Positions 15,327 through 23,528 of a stretch of 64,000 nucleotides of DNA are shown here, piece by piece. The notes under the pieces are model-generated. The model was not told the origin of the DNA and did no database searches. It saw only the letters and a list, made by a program, of their open reading frames with translations. The DNA lies in assembly GCF_018325905.1 (NCBI RefSeq), contig NZ_AP021901.1, forward strand, positions 1,550,001 through 1,614,000, read 5' to 3'. The translations under genes were made by a program, and so were the position numbers. This DNA comes from Pseudomonas sp. St316 (GTDB taxonomy: Bacteria > Pseudomonadota > Gammaproteobacteria > Pseudomonadales > Pseudomonadaceae). Within the stretch, counting starts at the first letter, position 1. Each line of letters opens with the position of its first letter.

Positions 15327-16541
15327 TCACCCGATTAAATCCACAGCCGCCGCTTTTGTGCCGGGTGCCAAGTGGGCATATCGAAGGGTCATCTTGATGT
15401 CCGAGTGCCCCAGCAGATCGCGTACGGTGTTCAGGGGCACGCCAGCCATCACCAGGCGTGACGCGAAGTCGTGGCGCATATCGTGCCAGCGAAAGCCTTG
15501 GATCTCGGCGCGCCCGAGCAGCTTGAGCCACGCGCTTTTCACGTCTTCCATACGCCCGCCACCCTGGCCGGCAAACACGTAACCCACACCGGCACCCTGT
15601 TTCTTCCATTCCTGCAGGGTGGTGAGGGCTTCCTTGTTGGTGGGTATGTGCCGCGTTTCACTGGTCTTGGCGGTGGCGCCCACCACGGTGATTGTCTTGG
15701 TGGTGAAGTTCACATCCGACCATTTGAGGTTGAACAGCTCCCCGCGTCGAACGCCAGTGTTTAGCGCCAGCAGGATCATCGGCTTGAGATGGTCGGTGAA
15801 CGTCACCCCCCGCAGATCCTCGATCGGCTGCCGGTCGCGCTCCAGGCGCCAGTTGTTGGCGCTGTCCCTCTCGGTGCGCATCTGTTCCTGGCGGGCGTCC
15901 AAAGCGCCGCGAAGGCGCTTAGCCTCATCTGGCGACAGATACCGGACCTGCCCCCTTGAATCGACTTTGAGCTGCTTCAACTTTTCAACCGGGTGCTCAC
16001 TGACAAACCCCCATTCCGCTGCGCGACTGAATACCCCGCTGATGGCCCCCATCTTGCGATTGGCGGTTGCTGGCTTGTTCCCACCGGTGAGCCAGGACGT
16101 GCGCACCAGCTCAAGGTCACGCCCAGTTATCTCGGTGAGCCGGCGTGCCATGATCGAAGAAAAATTATTGTCCAGGGTGTGCAGCGTTTTGTCGTAGCCC
16201 TTGTGATGGGCCTTAAACCACGGCAAATAGGTGTCGTCGAGGAACTCGCGCAGGGTAGGAGTGTTCGCGTTGCGGCGGTTCTGGGTGACCGCCAGTGGCT
16301 CGCCGTGCTCGTGTGCGTCCGCCAGATAGCGGGCGGCCTCTGTTCTGGCCTGAGCGAGCGTCAGGGTACCAACACGACCTAGGGAGCGTTCACGGTTGCG
16401 AGCCCAGGAAACCATGTAGGCCATATGGCCGCTCGGCTGAACCCGGATGAACAGTCCAGGTTGATCTGTATCGAAGACGCGATAGTGCTTTTCCTGGGGG
16501 GCCAGGCTGTTGATGAGTTTCTGAGTTATCTTGGCTTTCAT
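15327..16541 (-). CDS. Tyrosine-type site-specific integrase (DUF4102 arm-binding N-terminus)
   Basis: A 404-residue integrase that recombines attP with the 3' end of tRNA-Arg(CCT). N-terminal arm-binding domain (1-90, KITQKLINSLAPQEKHYRV...), core-binding SAM-like domain (about 95-200), catalytic domain with R265 (NTGVRRGELF), H353-x-x-R356 (WHDMRHDFA), H379 (LLGHSD) and nucleophile Y388 (LRYAH). The set is complete, so the enzyme should be active. The start at 16541 (MKAKITQ) is chosen by homology; an ATG six codons upstream is possible. Both lie in or beside the putative arm-type site, which suggests autoregulation. The gene reads away from attR. Confidence 0.95.
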   Translation of the reverse strand: MKAKITQKLINSLAPQEKHYRVFDTDQPGLFIRVQPSGHMAYMVSWARNRERSLGRVGTLTLAQARTEAARYLADAHEHGEPLAVTQNRRNANTPTLREFLDDTYLPWFKAHHKGYDKTLHTLDNNFSSIMARRLTEITGRDLELVRTSWLTGGNKPATANRKMGAISGVFSRAAEWGFVSEHPVEKLKQLKVDSRGQVRYLSPDEAKRLRGALDARQEQMRTERDSANNWRLERDRQPIEDLRGVTFTDHLKPMILLALNTGVRRGELFNLKWSDVNFTTKTITVVGATAKTSETRHIPTNKEALTTLQEWKKQGAGVGYVFAGQGGGRMEDVKSAWLKLLGRAEIQGFRWHDMRHDFASRLVMAGVPLNTVRDLLGHSDIKMTLRYAHLAPGTKAAAVDLIG

Positions 16542-16546
16542 TGTCC

Positions 16547-16566
16547 GTACCAGCAGCATACCAGCA
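16547..16566 (+). promoter_or_regulatory. Putative integrase arm-type site, right
   Basis: GTACCAGCAGCATACCAGCA, 18 of 20 identical to 7083-7102 near attL, same orientation, directly upstream of the int start. Confidence 0.55.
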
Positions 16567-16660
16567 GAAAGCAAAGTATCAGTGTGTCCCACGATACACA
16601 ACCATACGTTTAAACCCAGCAATATAAGCCGTATACCCGTATTCACTGGGCCTAATTTGA

Positions 16661-16711
16661 CCCTCCTAAGGGGAAGGTTGGCAGTTCGAACCTGCCCTGG
16701 GACACCATATT
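16661..16711 (+). repeat. attR: 51-bp direct repeat, right island end
   Basis: Exact copy of 6991-7041 (3' part of tRNA-Arg(CCT)). The 5' half of the tRNA is absent here, so this copy is not a functional tRNA. 16542-16875 holds only this site, the arm site and the next terminator. Confidence 0.93.
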
Positions 16712-16797
16712 CTTCAAGGCCTTCAAAAAAATCCGTCACCGTCGCTGCAGCCTCATGGGGTGCGGTATGGGCAGGACGTATTTGCCGCAGGCAATGA

Positions 16798-16829
16798 AAG
16801 CCCCACTTCAGTCAAATCTGGTGGGGCTT
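16798..16829 (-). terminator. Terminator after the PotF-like gene
   Basis: Minus strand: AAGCCCCAC, 14-base loop, GTGGGGCTT then TC. Good 9-bp stem, short T-tract, 47 bases past the stop. Confidence 0.6.
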
Positions 16830-16875
16830 GTTCCTGGGACGCCGCCGATGATCCGGGTTTCACCGGCGATTGGCT

Positions 16876-17949
16876 TCATTGCCCGTTTTTGATCCGGCTC
16901 CAGACCCGTGTGCGCAACCGGTCGTTCTCTAGTGGCATCGCCTCTAGCACGAAGAGTTTCTTCATCACGTTTTCAGGCGGGTACACCATCGGGTCGTTCA
17001 GGATAGCCTTGTCGACCAAGCCCTCGGCGGCCGCGTTGCCGTTGGCATAGTGCACGTAGTTGCTGATGCCAGCCATCACCTTGGGGTCCAGCAAGTAGTT
17101 GAGAAATGCGTAACCGGCGGCTTCATCCGGTGCATCGGCGGGCATGGTGACCATGTCGAACCACATCGGCGAGCCTTCCTTGGGGATGGCGTAGGCAATG
17201 TGTTGGCCGTTCCCGGCTTCATTGGCTCGCGCGGCGGCCTGCATCACGTCGCCGGAAAATCCCACGACCAGGCACACGTCGCCCGTTGCCAGGTCACTGG
17301 TGTACTTGGAGTTGTGGAAGTAGCTCACATAGGGGCGCACGCTGAGTAGCAGCGCCTGCGCCTTCTCGTAGTCCGCCTTGTTCTTGCTGTGGTGCGGCAG
17401 ACCCAGGTAGTTCAAGGCAATGGGAAGGAGCTCGGGACCATTGTCGAGCATCGCCACGCCGCATTGGGCGAGCTTCTTCATGTTCTGCGGCTTGAACACG
17501 ATGTCCCACGAGTCTATCGGTACGTCGCCCAGGACCGCCTTGACCTTGTCCACGTTGTAGCCAATGCCGGTGCTGCCCCACAGGTAGGGGAAACCGTAGC
17601 GGTTGCCGGGGTCGTTGGCCTCCAGCACTTTCATCAGCGTCGGGTTGAGGTTCTGCCAGTTGGGGAGTTTGCTGCGGTCCAGCGGCTTGAGCGCGCCGGC
17701 CTTGATCTGCCGGGCCATGAAATGGTTGGAGGGGAACACCACGTCGTACCCTGAACGGCCGGCCATCAGTTTGGCGTCGAGTACTTCGTTGCTGTCATAC
17801 AGGTCATATTGGGTCGGGTGGCCGGTATGGGCGGTAAAGTTCTGCAGGGTGTCCGGGGCGATGTAGCTGCTCCAGTTGTAGATCCTGACGGTGTCTGCCG
17901 CCTGGGCGGTGGACGCGATCAACAGTAACGGAACGATCGACTTCAACAT
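16876..17949 (-). CDS. PotF/SpuD-like polyamine-binding periplasmic protein
   Basis: A 357-residue solute-binding protein, secreted by the signal peptide MLKSIVPLLLIASTAQAA. Mature part starts DTVRIYNWSSYIAPDTLQNF, the hallmark of PotD/PotF proteins, and retains YDVVFPSNHFMARQ, LWGSTGIGYN and the WFDMVTMPADAP ligand-side segment with Trp/Asp residues that hold diamines. It would deliver putrescine/spermidine-type ligands to an ABC importer, but no permease or ATPase is adjacent. ATG at 17949 has GAGGT upstream. Last gene of a likely operon with the cupin (44 bases upstream) and the FAD oxidase. Confidence 0.9.
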   Translation of the reverse strand: MLKSIVPLLLIASTAQAADTVRIYNWSSYIAPDTLQNFTAHTGHPTQYDLYDSNEVLDAKLMAGRSGYDVVFPSNHFMARQIKAGALKPLDRSKLPNWQNLNPTLMKVLEANDPGNRYGFPYLWGSTGIGYNVDKVKAVLGDVPIDSWDIVFKPQNMKKLAQCGVAMLDNGPELLPIALNYLGLPHHSKNKADYEKAQALLLSVRPYVSYFHNSKYTSDLATGDVCLVVGFSGDVMQAAARANEAGNGQHIAYAIPKEGSPMWFDMVTMPADAPDEAAGYAFLNYLLDPKVMAGISNYVHYANGNAAAEGLVDKAILNDPMVYPPENVMKKLFVLEAMPLENDRLRTRVWSRIKNGQ

Positions 17950-17993
17950 GGGAGACCTCAACCTTTGTTCTAGGCGTTATGGATGAAGGCAGT

Positions 17994-18335
17994 TCAGAAA
18001 ATCAGCACGTAGCTTTTGCGAACGGTTTCTTGTACATCCCAGATTCCCGTCGTGTTCGCGGGGAACATCAACGCGTCGCCGGCCTGGATATGAAGGGCTT
18101 CACCGCCATCGGGGGTGAAGGTGCAACGTCCCTGGATGAAGTGGCAGAACTCCTGCTGCAGGATCTGGCGCCGCCAGCGGCCGGGGGTGCATTCCCATAC
18201 GCCGGCCTCGACGCCGTCGTCACGCTCGACGCTGGCCGTGGCAACGTGTGAAAGCGGCTCGCCCAGCGGTACACCCACGGCGCCCGGCTCACCGAGAGGC
18301 AAGCGGGCGGTGTCGCGAAAATGATTGATCTTCAT
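17994..18335 (-). CDS. Cupin-domain protein (DUF861/EutQ-like)
   Basis: A 113-residue small beta-barrel. GVWECTPGRWRRQILQQEFCHFIQGRCTFTPDGGEALHIQAGDALMFPANTTGIWDV contains the two cupin motifs with Glu, Cys/His and a GD-x-x-x-FP turn typical of the cupin_3 family found beside polyamine and amino-acid catabolic genes. Its ATG overlaps the stop of the upstream FAD enzyme (ATGA), so the two are coupled. Substrate unknown; in such operons it is thought to bind a small metabolite or stabilise an unstable aldehyde. Confidence 0.85.
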   Translation of the reverse strand: MKINHFRDTARLPLGEPGAVGVPLGEPLSHVATASVERDDGVEAGVWECTPGRWRRQILQQEFCHFIQGRCTFTPDGGEALHIQAGDALMFPANTTGIWDVQETVRKSYVLIF

Positions 18336-19756
18336 GCAAACGGCTCCTTGGACTTCATCAGGCGTTCCATGCACCCCGCCAGGCCTTCAGCCATCTGGCG
18401 GCGCCAGCGCGGTGCATGGAGATTGGCCAGTACCCGATCCTCAAAGACAAAGCTCTGGATAATGGCGTTGTAACCCAGCCACCGCAGGGGCTCTGGCTCC
18501 CAGCGTGGCAGCGAGTCGAGCGGGCGATCACCCAGTACCCAGGGTTGGCGAGTCAGTTCGTTGTCTTGGCCAAGAATCAGCGCCGCCACGGTCCGGCCGC
18601 CCAGATTGCTGGCACCTACGCCTTCGCCTCCGTAGCCTCCCGCCAGTGCAATTTGCTGGCGACGGTCGGCGAGCATGTGCGGGTGAAAACGCCGGGCCAC
18701 CCCCAGATTGCCGCCCCAGGCGTGGGTGAGGCGTACATGGCGCAAGACCGGAAACAGTTCGCTGAACAGGTGTTGCCGCAACGCCCGTTCGGCCTGGCTC
18801 AGGTTGAAGTCACTGCGCAGGCGACCGCCAAAGCGATAGCCGCCGCGGGCGCCAAACACCAGGCGGTCGTCCCGGCTGCGCTGACCGTAGGTGACTTGTC
18901 GACTGTTTTCGCTGAAGGCCTGACCACGGTTCAGGCCGATTTGCGCCCAGGTATCGGCCGGGAGCGGTTCTGTCGCGACGATCAGGCTTTGCGCGGCCAG
19001 TTGGTGTTTGTTCAACGGGGGCAGGGCACTGGCATAACCTTCGACTGCCGGCACCACCCAATCGGCGCTCACCCGACCGTGCTCGGTTCGAACCTGACCT
19101 GGCTTCCAGTCGAGTACCGCACTTTGTTCATAAATGCGTACGCCCATCCGTTCGACGACTTCGGCCAGCCCCCGAACCAACCGTGCAGGCTGGATGGTCG
19201 CGCAGTGAGGCGAATACAGGGCGCCGTACGCCTGGGCCACATTTAATTGCTCGCGCAAGGCCGGAGGACTCAACCAGCAGTAGTCGTCTTCGCCCAAGCC
19301 TTGCGCCCGGGCGGCATCGAGTTGTTCACGCAGGCGCCGTTCTTGCTCGGGATAACGTGCCGCGCAGTACAGCACGCCGCCTTTGCGCAGTTCGCAATCG
19401 ATGCCTTCGAGCTGGCACACCCGCGCCACCTCGTCGGGGATTCCATGCAGCAGTTGGTAGCTCGCGTGGCGTTGCGCGGCAGGTAAAGGGCCCAGCAGAC
19501 GGTCTTCGCCCAGCAGGTTGCCCATCAACCAGCCGCCGTTGCGGCCGGAGGCGCCGAAGCCGGCAGTCTGGGCTTCAACGATGATGATGTTCAGGTGCGG
19601 TGCTTGCTGTTTAAGGTAATAGGCCGCCCAAAGGCCGCTGTAGCCTGCGCCGATAATCACGACGTCGGCTTGCAGGTCCTGATGCAGGGCCGGGCGGGGC
19701 GTCAGGGCCTCGCCAAGTTGCTCCATCCACATGCTCACACCACTCCAGCCAGTCAT
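18332..19756 (-). CDS. FAD-dependent oxidoreductase, PuuB-like (gamma-glutamylputrescine oxidase family)
   Basis: A 474-residue DAO-superfamily flavoenzyme, cytoplasmic. Rossmann motif DVVIIGAGYSGLWAAYYLKQ at about 35-55, flavin segment ASGRNGGWLMG, and a C-terminal FAD contact GGYGGEGVGASNLGGRTVAALI. The family oxidises the amine of gamma-glutamyl-putrescine or similar amino compounds to an aldehyde with H2O2. The cupin and PotF-like gene downstream support a polyamine role. The start at 19756 (MTGWSG) is preferred since GGAG lies six bases upstream; an ATG four codons earlier is possible. Exact substrate not proven. Confidence 0.85.
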   Translation of the reverse strand: MTGWSGVSMWMEQLGEALTPRPALHQDLQADVVIIGAGYSGLWAAYYLKQQAPHLNIIIVEAQTAGFGASGRNGGWLMGNLLGEDRLLGPLPAAQRHASYQLLHGIPDEVARVCQLEGIDCELRKGGVLYCAARYPEQERRLREQLDAARAQGLGEDDYCWLSPPALREQLNVAQAYGALYSPHCATIQPARLVRGLAEVVERMGVRIYEQSAVLDWKPGQVRTEHGRVSADWVVPAVEGYASALPPLNKHQLAAQSLIVATEPLPADTWAQIGLNRGQAFSENSRQVTYGQRSRDDRLVFGARGGYRFGGRLRSDFNLSQAERALRQHLFSELFPVLRHVRLTHAWGGNLGVARRFHPHMLADRRQQIALAGGYGGEGVGASNLGGRTVAALILGQDNELTRQPWVLGDRPLDSLPRWEPEPLRWLGYNAIIQSFVFEDRVLANLHAPRWRRQMAEGLAGCMERLMKSKEPFA

Positions 19757-19813
19757 CACATGCTCCATCGGTTGATTGCCGACAGAGATTAATGCGCTGC
19801 AACGGGGGCTGTG

Positions 19814-20614
19814 TTATCTGCGGGCACGCGCGCAATGGGCTTTCAGCCACGCCTTGGGTGTGCAGCCGGTGTGGCTGCGGAAGGCCTTGTAGAACGCCGA
19901 GGTGGAATTGAACCCGGCACTCACCGCCAGGGCATCGATGGGCGCGTTTTCACCGTGACTGGCCAAGCGTTCAAGCAGGTAGGCCAAGCGTGCCTGGGTC
20001 ACGTAGCGATAGAAGCTTTGTCCCAGCACTTGATTCAGCAGGTAGGACAGTTGGTTGCGGCTGTACCCCGTGGCGCTGGCGATCCGGGCAAGGTCCAGGT
20101 CCGGGTCGAGGAAGGGCTGCTGGTGGGTGAAGTAATCGGCCAGGTCCCGGGCCATGAAGCTCAACTGACGCGCCGAGAGCCCCAGTTTGCTGATGGCAGG
20201 GGCCTGGCGTCCGGCCTGCGGCTCGCCGTCGCGCACCAGTGACGCATATTCGTTGATACGCAGGATCAGGCCATCACAGACTGTGATCGCTTCGCTGGTG
20301 CGAAAGACCACCCGCTCGCCACTGCCCTTGAGCGCTGTCTGGTACTGGATGAAGGCGGTGCAGCCGTCGGCGCGAATGCGGTCATTGTGCTCAAGATACT
20401 CATCGGGATGGCGCGGCAATGTTCCGCTGATGTAGGCGCGCAGTTCGGTCAGGCCCATGCTTCGGTTCTGGAAAAAATCGTTGTACTGCACCTGTGGATG
20501 GTAGATCGCCAGGATCGCCTCCAGGTCGCGACGCTTCCAAGCCATGTGGTAGCGCATGACCACTTCGAGGGTGAGCGGGGTCTGTTCGGCGGTATCTGGC
20601 AGGACGAGGGGCAT
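19814..20614 (-). CDS. AraC-family regulator with N-terminal NTF2/SnoaL-like domain
   Basis: A 266-residue protein. Residues about 10-130 (LEVVMRYHMAWKRRDLEAILAIYHPQVQYNDFF...) form an NTF2/SnoaL-like pocket domain, an uncommon sensor for AraC proteins. Residues about 170-265 hold the AraC DNA-binding domain with both helix-turn-helix units (LARIASATGYSRNQLSYLLNQ and IDALAVSAGFNSTSAFYKAFRSHTGCTPKAW). Located 57 bases upstream of the FAD oxidase gene on the same strand, it probably controls that operon in response to a polyamine-derived ligand (inference). The long open frame upstream of the ATG at 20614 has no homology. Confidence 0.88.
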   Translation of the reverse strand: MPLVLPDTAEQTPLTLEVVMRYHMAWKRRDLEAILAIYHPQVQYNDFFQNRSMGLTELRAYISGTLPRHPDEYLEHNDRIRADGCTAFIQYQTALKGSGERVVFRTSEAITVCDGLILRINEYASLVRDGEPQAGRQAPAISKLGLSARQLSFMARDLADYFTHQQPFLDPDLDLARIASATGYSRNQLSYLLNQVLGQSFYRYVTQARLAYLLERLASHGENAPIDALAVSAGFNSTSAFYKAFRSHTGCTPKAWLKAHCARARR

Positions 20615-21009
20615 GGGCTGGCGGGCCTGGCGACTGGGCAGCGCCAGTCTAGCCCTTGAGTCGCTGGCTGAACAAACACAGCAGCCCCGTTCCTCGACCG
20701 GCCTGCTACGGTGGTGGAGAATCAGGGCGATTTTGGGGCGAAGTTGCCAGAGGCTTGGCAAGTCGTCCGTGCTCAATCTCTCCCAGGTTCCCCTTAACGG
20801 AACGCCATCGCCTGCCGATAACCCGATGAGCCCGGTTGTCTCCTGCGTTTTGGCTCGCAATGTGGGTCACGACACAGCCAGGACAAGCGGTTGCCGAAAT
20901 CCCTTGAAGGTTGCTGGTTGGTGGCTATCATCTGCGCGCCTCGGGGCTGTGACACGGCGTTTCGTTGTTATGCCATTGGGTTATTTTCTTACTTGCCTGG
21001 ACATCCTCG
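20615..21009. other. Intergenic region between divergent AraC gene and response regulator
   Basis: 395 bases without a gene. A plausible plus-strand promoter is TTGAAG (20905-20910), 16-base spacer, TATCAT (20927-20932), about 80 bases before the response regulator. Nothing else recognised. Confidence 0.45.
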
Positions 21010-22617
21010 ATGCTGGCGTACCACCAAAAAAGTTTTCTGATCGTCGATGATTTCTCGGATTTCCGCAGTTCGATCCGCTCCATGCTGCGTGAGCTGGGCG
21101 TCAAGGACGTGGACACTGCCGACACCGGTGAAGTGGCACTGCGCATGTGCTCGCAGAAGCGCTATGACTTCATCTTGCAGGATTATCACCTGGGCGACGG
21201 GCGCAAGAATGGCCAGCAGGTGCTTGAAGACCTGATGGTCGAAAAGCTGATCAGCCATGAAAGTGTGTTCCTCATGGTGACCGCCGAGACCAGCCAGGCG
21301 ATGGTGCTCAGTGCGCTGGAGCACGAGCCTGACGCGTACCTGACCAAGCCGTTCAATCGCTCCGGCCTGGCCCAGCGGCTGGAACGGCTGGAGCAGCGCA
21401 AGACTTTGCTCAAGCCGATCCTCCAGGCGCTGGATCGCGAAAAGCCGATGGAAGTGCTCAATGCCTGCATCGCCCTGTGCAAGCAGGACCCGCGCTACGG
21501 GCCGTTGTGCCTGCGTTATCGCGCCGATGCGTTGCGCGATCTGAATCAGAACGAGGCTCTGGAACGGTTGTACAACACCATCCTGGCGGATCGTCCGTTG
21601 CCGTGGGCTTATGCGGGGCTGGGGAAGTTGATGTTCAAGCGTGGCCAGGTGGGGCAGGCCAAGGCGGTCTATGAAAAAGCCCTGAAAGCCTTTCCGATGA
21701 TGCCGGCGTTGTACGACGGCATGGCCGAAGTGTTGATGGCCGAAGGTGACACCAAACAGGCGCAGCACGTGCTGGAAGAGGCGGTGCGCCTGTCGCCGCT
21801 GGCCGTGCGCCGCCAATCGTTGCTGGGCAAGCTGGCGATGACCAACGAAGACTACGACACCGCTTCCCGGGCCTATCGCCAGGCGGTTGGGCAGGGTGCG
21901 CAGTCGCGCTTCAAGGACCCGGAAAGCAACCTGGGCCTGGCCCATGCGCTGATCAGCAAGGGCAGCGAAAAAGGCCTCGATACCCGGACCCGGCTGGAGA
22001 TCAACACCACGCTCAGCGCTGTGGCGAAGGATAACCTCAACGACCCGGGTTTGCAGGTCCGGGCGCGGTTGATGAAGGCCACCAGCCTGTTGCTCAACGA
22101 TGCCGAAACCGCTGAGAAACTCACCGAGCAGGCCTTGCAGCGCCTCGATGGCATGGAGCAGTTCATGAGCGCCGAGGCTGCGTTGCTGGTGGCCAAGCAG
22201 TTGCAAATGCTTGGACAGACCAGCGCCGGCGAATCGATGCTCAAGAACTGCGCGGAAATCTACGGCGATGACCCGACGGTGATGCAAGGCATCGCCAAGC
22301 TGACCGACGACCCAAACATCCTCAACCAAGGCAATGCCGCCGCCGAGCTGAACCGCGAAGGCGTGCGCGTCTACAAGACCGGCGCGTTGCCGGAGGCGCG
22401 GGAGCTGTTCCGTCGCGCCCTGAAGATGCAACCGAAGAACATCAGTATTGCCCTGAACATGGCGCAATCATTGCTGCATGGCACCGACACCAGCGTGGAG
22501 TCGGAGCTGCTGCAGGAATGCCGCGCCTGCCTGAAACTGGTGGGCATGATGCCCGACACCGATGCGCGTTTTGCGCGTTATCAAAAACTGCGAAGCAAGG
22601 CATTTGGCGATGAATGA
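21010..22617 (+). CDS. Response regulator with TPR output (REC-TPR)
   Basis: A 535-residue cytoplasmic protein. N-terminal receiver domain (1-125): acidic pair in LIVDDFSDF, phospho-acceptor Asp in YDFILQDYHLGDG, Thr in LMVTAET and Lys in YLTKPF are all present, so it should be phosphorylated. The rest is a chain of tetratricopeptide-like helical repeats (for example PWAYAGLGKLMFKRGQVGQAKAVYEKAL, ALYDGMAEVLMAEGDTKQAQHVLEEAV), a protein-docking output rather than DNA binding. Overlaps the kinase gene downstream by 8 bases. The start at 21010 puts the receiver strand at residue 8; upstream in-frame codons encode an unlikely hydrophobic tail. Confidence 0.9.
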   Translation: MLAYHQKSFLIVDDFSDFRSSIRSMLRELGVKDVDTADTGEVALRMCSQKRYDFILQDYHLGDGRKNGQQVLEDLMVEKLISHESVFLMVTAETSQAMVLSALEHEPDAYLTKPFNRSGLAQRLERLEQRKTLLKPILQALDREKPMEVLNACIALCKQDPRYGPLCLRYRADALRDLNQNEALERLYNTILADRPLPWAYAGLGKLMFKRGQVGQAKAVYEKALKAFPMMPALYDGMAEVLMAEGDTKQAQHVLEEAVRLSPLAVRRQSLLGKLAMTNEDYDTASRAYRQAVGQGAQSRFKDPESNLGLAHALISKGSEKGLDTRTRLEINTTLSAVAKDNLNDPGLQVRARLMKATSLLLNDAETAEKLTEQALQRLDGMEQFMSAEAALLVAKQLQMLGQTSAGESMLKNCAEIYGDDPTVMQGIAKLTDDPNILNQGNAAAELNREGVRVYKTGALPEARELFRRALKMQPKNISIALNMAQSLLHGTDTSVESELLQECRACLKLVGMMPDTDARFARYQKLRSKAFGDE

Positions 22618-23302
22618 CAGCGAACAGTCCCTCGATTTTTCCACGGTGATCGCGTCTACCGTGCACGACATGAAGAACTCCCTGACCTTGCTCATGCAGG
22701 CGCATACGCAATGGCTCGAGCGCTTGCCCGAAGCCGAGCGGCAAACCTCGGAGCAGGGCGTCATCGAGTTCGAGTTCGCCCATCTCAATGGCCTCATGGT
22801 GCAGTTGCTGGGGCTGTACAAGCTCGGCGTCAACCAGTTGCCGCTGCACCCGGCCTACCATGAGCTGGATGATTTCATCGAGGCACAATTGGCCGGCCAT
22901 CAGGACGTGTTCCGCAGTCGCGGGATCATGGCCACCTACGACGTCGATCCGCTCAGCCCCCTGGGCTTTTTCGACCGTGAGCTGGTGGCGTCGGTGCTCG
23001 ACAACTGTATCAACAACGCCATTCGCCATGCGCGCCAGGCGCTGCTGATCAGTGTGAGCGACGAGGCCGGGCAACTGGTGCTGACCATCAACGACGACGG
23101 CGAAGGTTACCCGCCAGAGATGATCGAGCGTCAAGCCGAGTACGTGCAAGGCATCAATCACAGCAGCGGCAGCACCGGGCTGGGCCTGTACTTCGCCGCA
23201 CGGATCGCCGGGCTGCACCAGCGCGGCGGCGTGAGCGGGCGTACCGAGATCGCCAATGGCGGTGTGTTGGGCGGTGGGGTGTTCCGGCTTTACCTGCCCT
23301 GA
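22610..23302 (+). CDS. Soluble sensor histidine kinase
   Basis: A 230-residue kinase with no membrane helix or sensory domain. HisKA-like segment STVIASTVHDMKNSLTLLMQAH has the phosphorylated His in HDMKNSL; the ATPase domain has N-box LDNCINNAIRHARQ, G1 INDDGEGYP and G2 GSTGLGLYFAARIAG. It starts inside the end of the REC-TPR gene (8-base overlap), so the two are surely partners. It must receive its signal through another protein, possibly through the TPR partner itself. Confidence 0.9.
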   Translation: MNDSEQSLDFSTVIASTVHDMKNSLTLLMQAHTQWLERLPEAERQTSEQGVIEFEFAHLNGLMVQLLGLYKLGVNQLPLHPAYHELDDFIEAQLAGHQDVFRSRGIMATYDVDPLSPLGFFDRELVASVLDNCINNAIRHARQALLISVSDEAGQLVLTINDDGEGYPPEMIERQAEYVQGINHSSGSTGLGLYFAARIAGLHQRGGVSGRTEIANGGVLGGGVFRLYLP

Positions 23303-23330
23303 GCAATCGCCCTGGCAATACAAAACACCT

Positions 23331-23417
23331 GTGGGAGCGAGCTTGCTCGCGATGGCGCCGGGTCAGCAACGTGGATGCTGATCGGTCCGCCGCTATCGCG
23401 AGCAAGCTCGCTCCCAC
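23331..23417. repeat. REPIN (paired REP palindromes)
   Basis: GTGGGAGCGAGCTTGCTCGC at 23331 and its inverted copy ending 23417 enclose about 45 bases. Class 1 Pseudomonas REP. Confidence 0.9.
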
Positions 23418-23528
23418 ACTCGTATTGCACAAGATTTTAATTGTCTGTGGGTGCTTGATATTCCGAACAGCCGAAGCCTATTTTGTACGGGTTGCCGTTC
23501 ACGGCTCGCACATAACAAGGATTGCGTC

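Larger units (their letters stand above)
6991..16711. mobile_element. 9.7-kb integrated island (phage satellite or prophage remnant) in tRNA-Arg(CCT)
   Basis: Bounded by 51-bp attL/attR and carrying a tyrosine integrase just inside attR. Leftward genes: an AlpA/HTH_17-like regulator, two unknown small proteins, an HTH_39-like protein, a replication-initiator-like winged-helix protein, a block of palindromic repeats, a 65-residue protein, HK97 prohead protease, HK97 major capsid, two unknowns, lambda gpI-like tail protein and an excisionase-like protein. Rightward: a two-gene cargo near attL and an RHH-like protein beside int. No portal, terminase, tape measure or lysis genes are visible, so it cannot make virions alone. 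Whether it is a capsid-encoding satellite or a decayed, mosaic prophage cannot be settled here. Confidence 0.88.

Noticed and set aside
16542..16739. Integrase extended upstream through attR
   Set aside because: The frame is open across attR but the sequence is tRNA-derived and integrase homology begins at MKAKITQ; the extension is chance.
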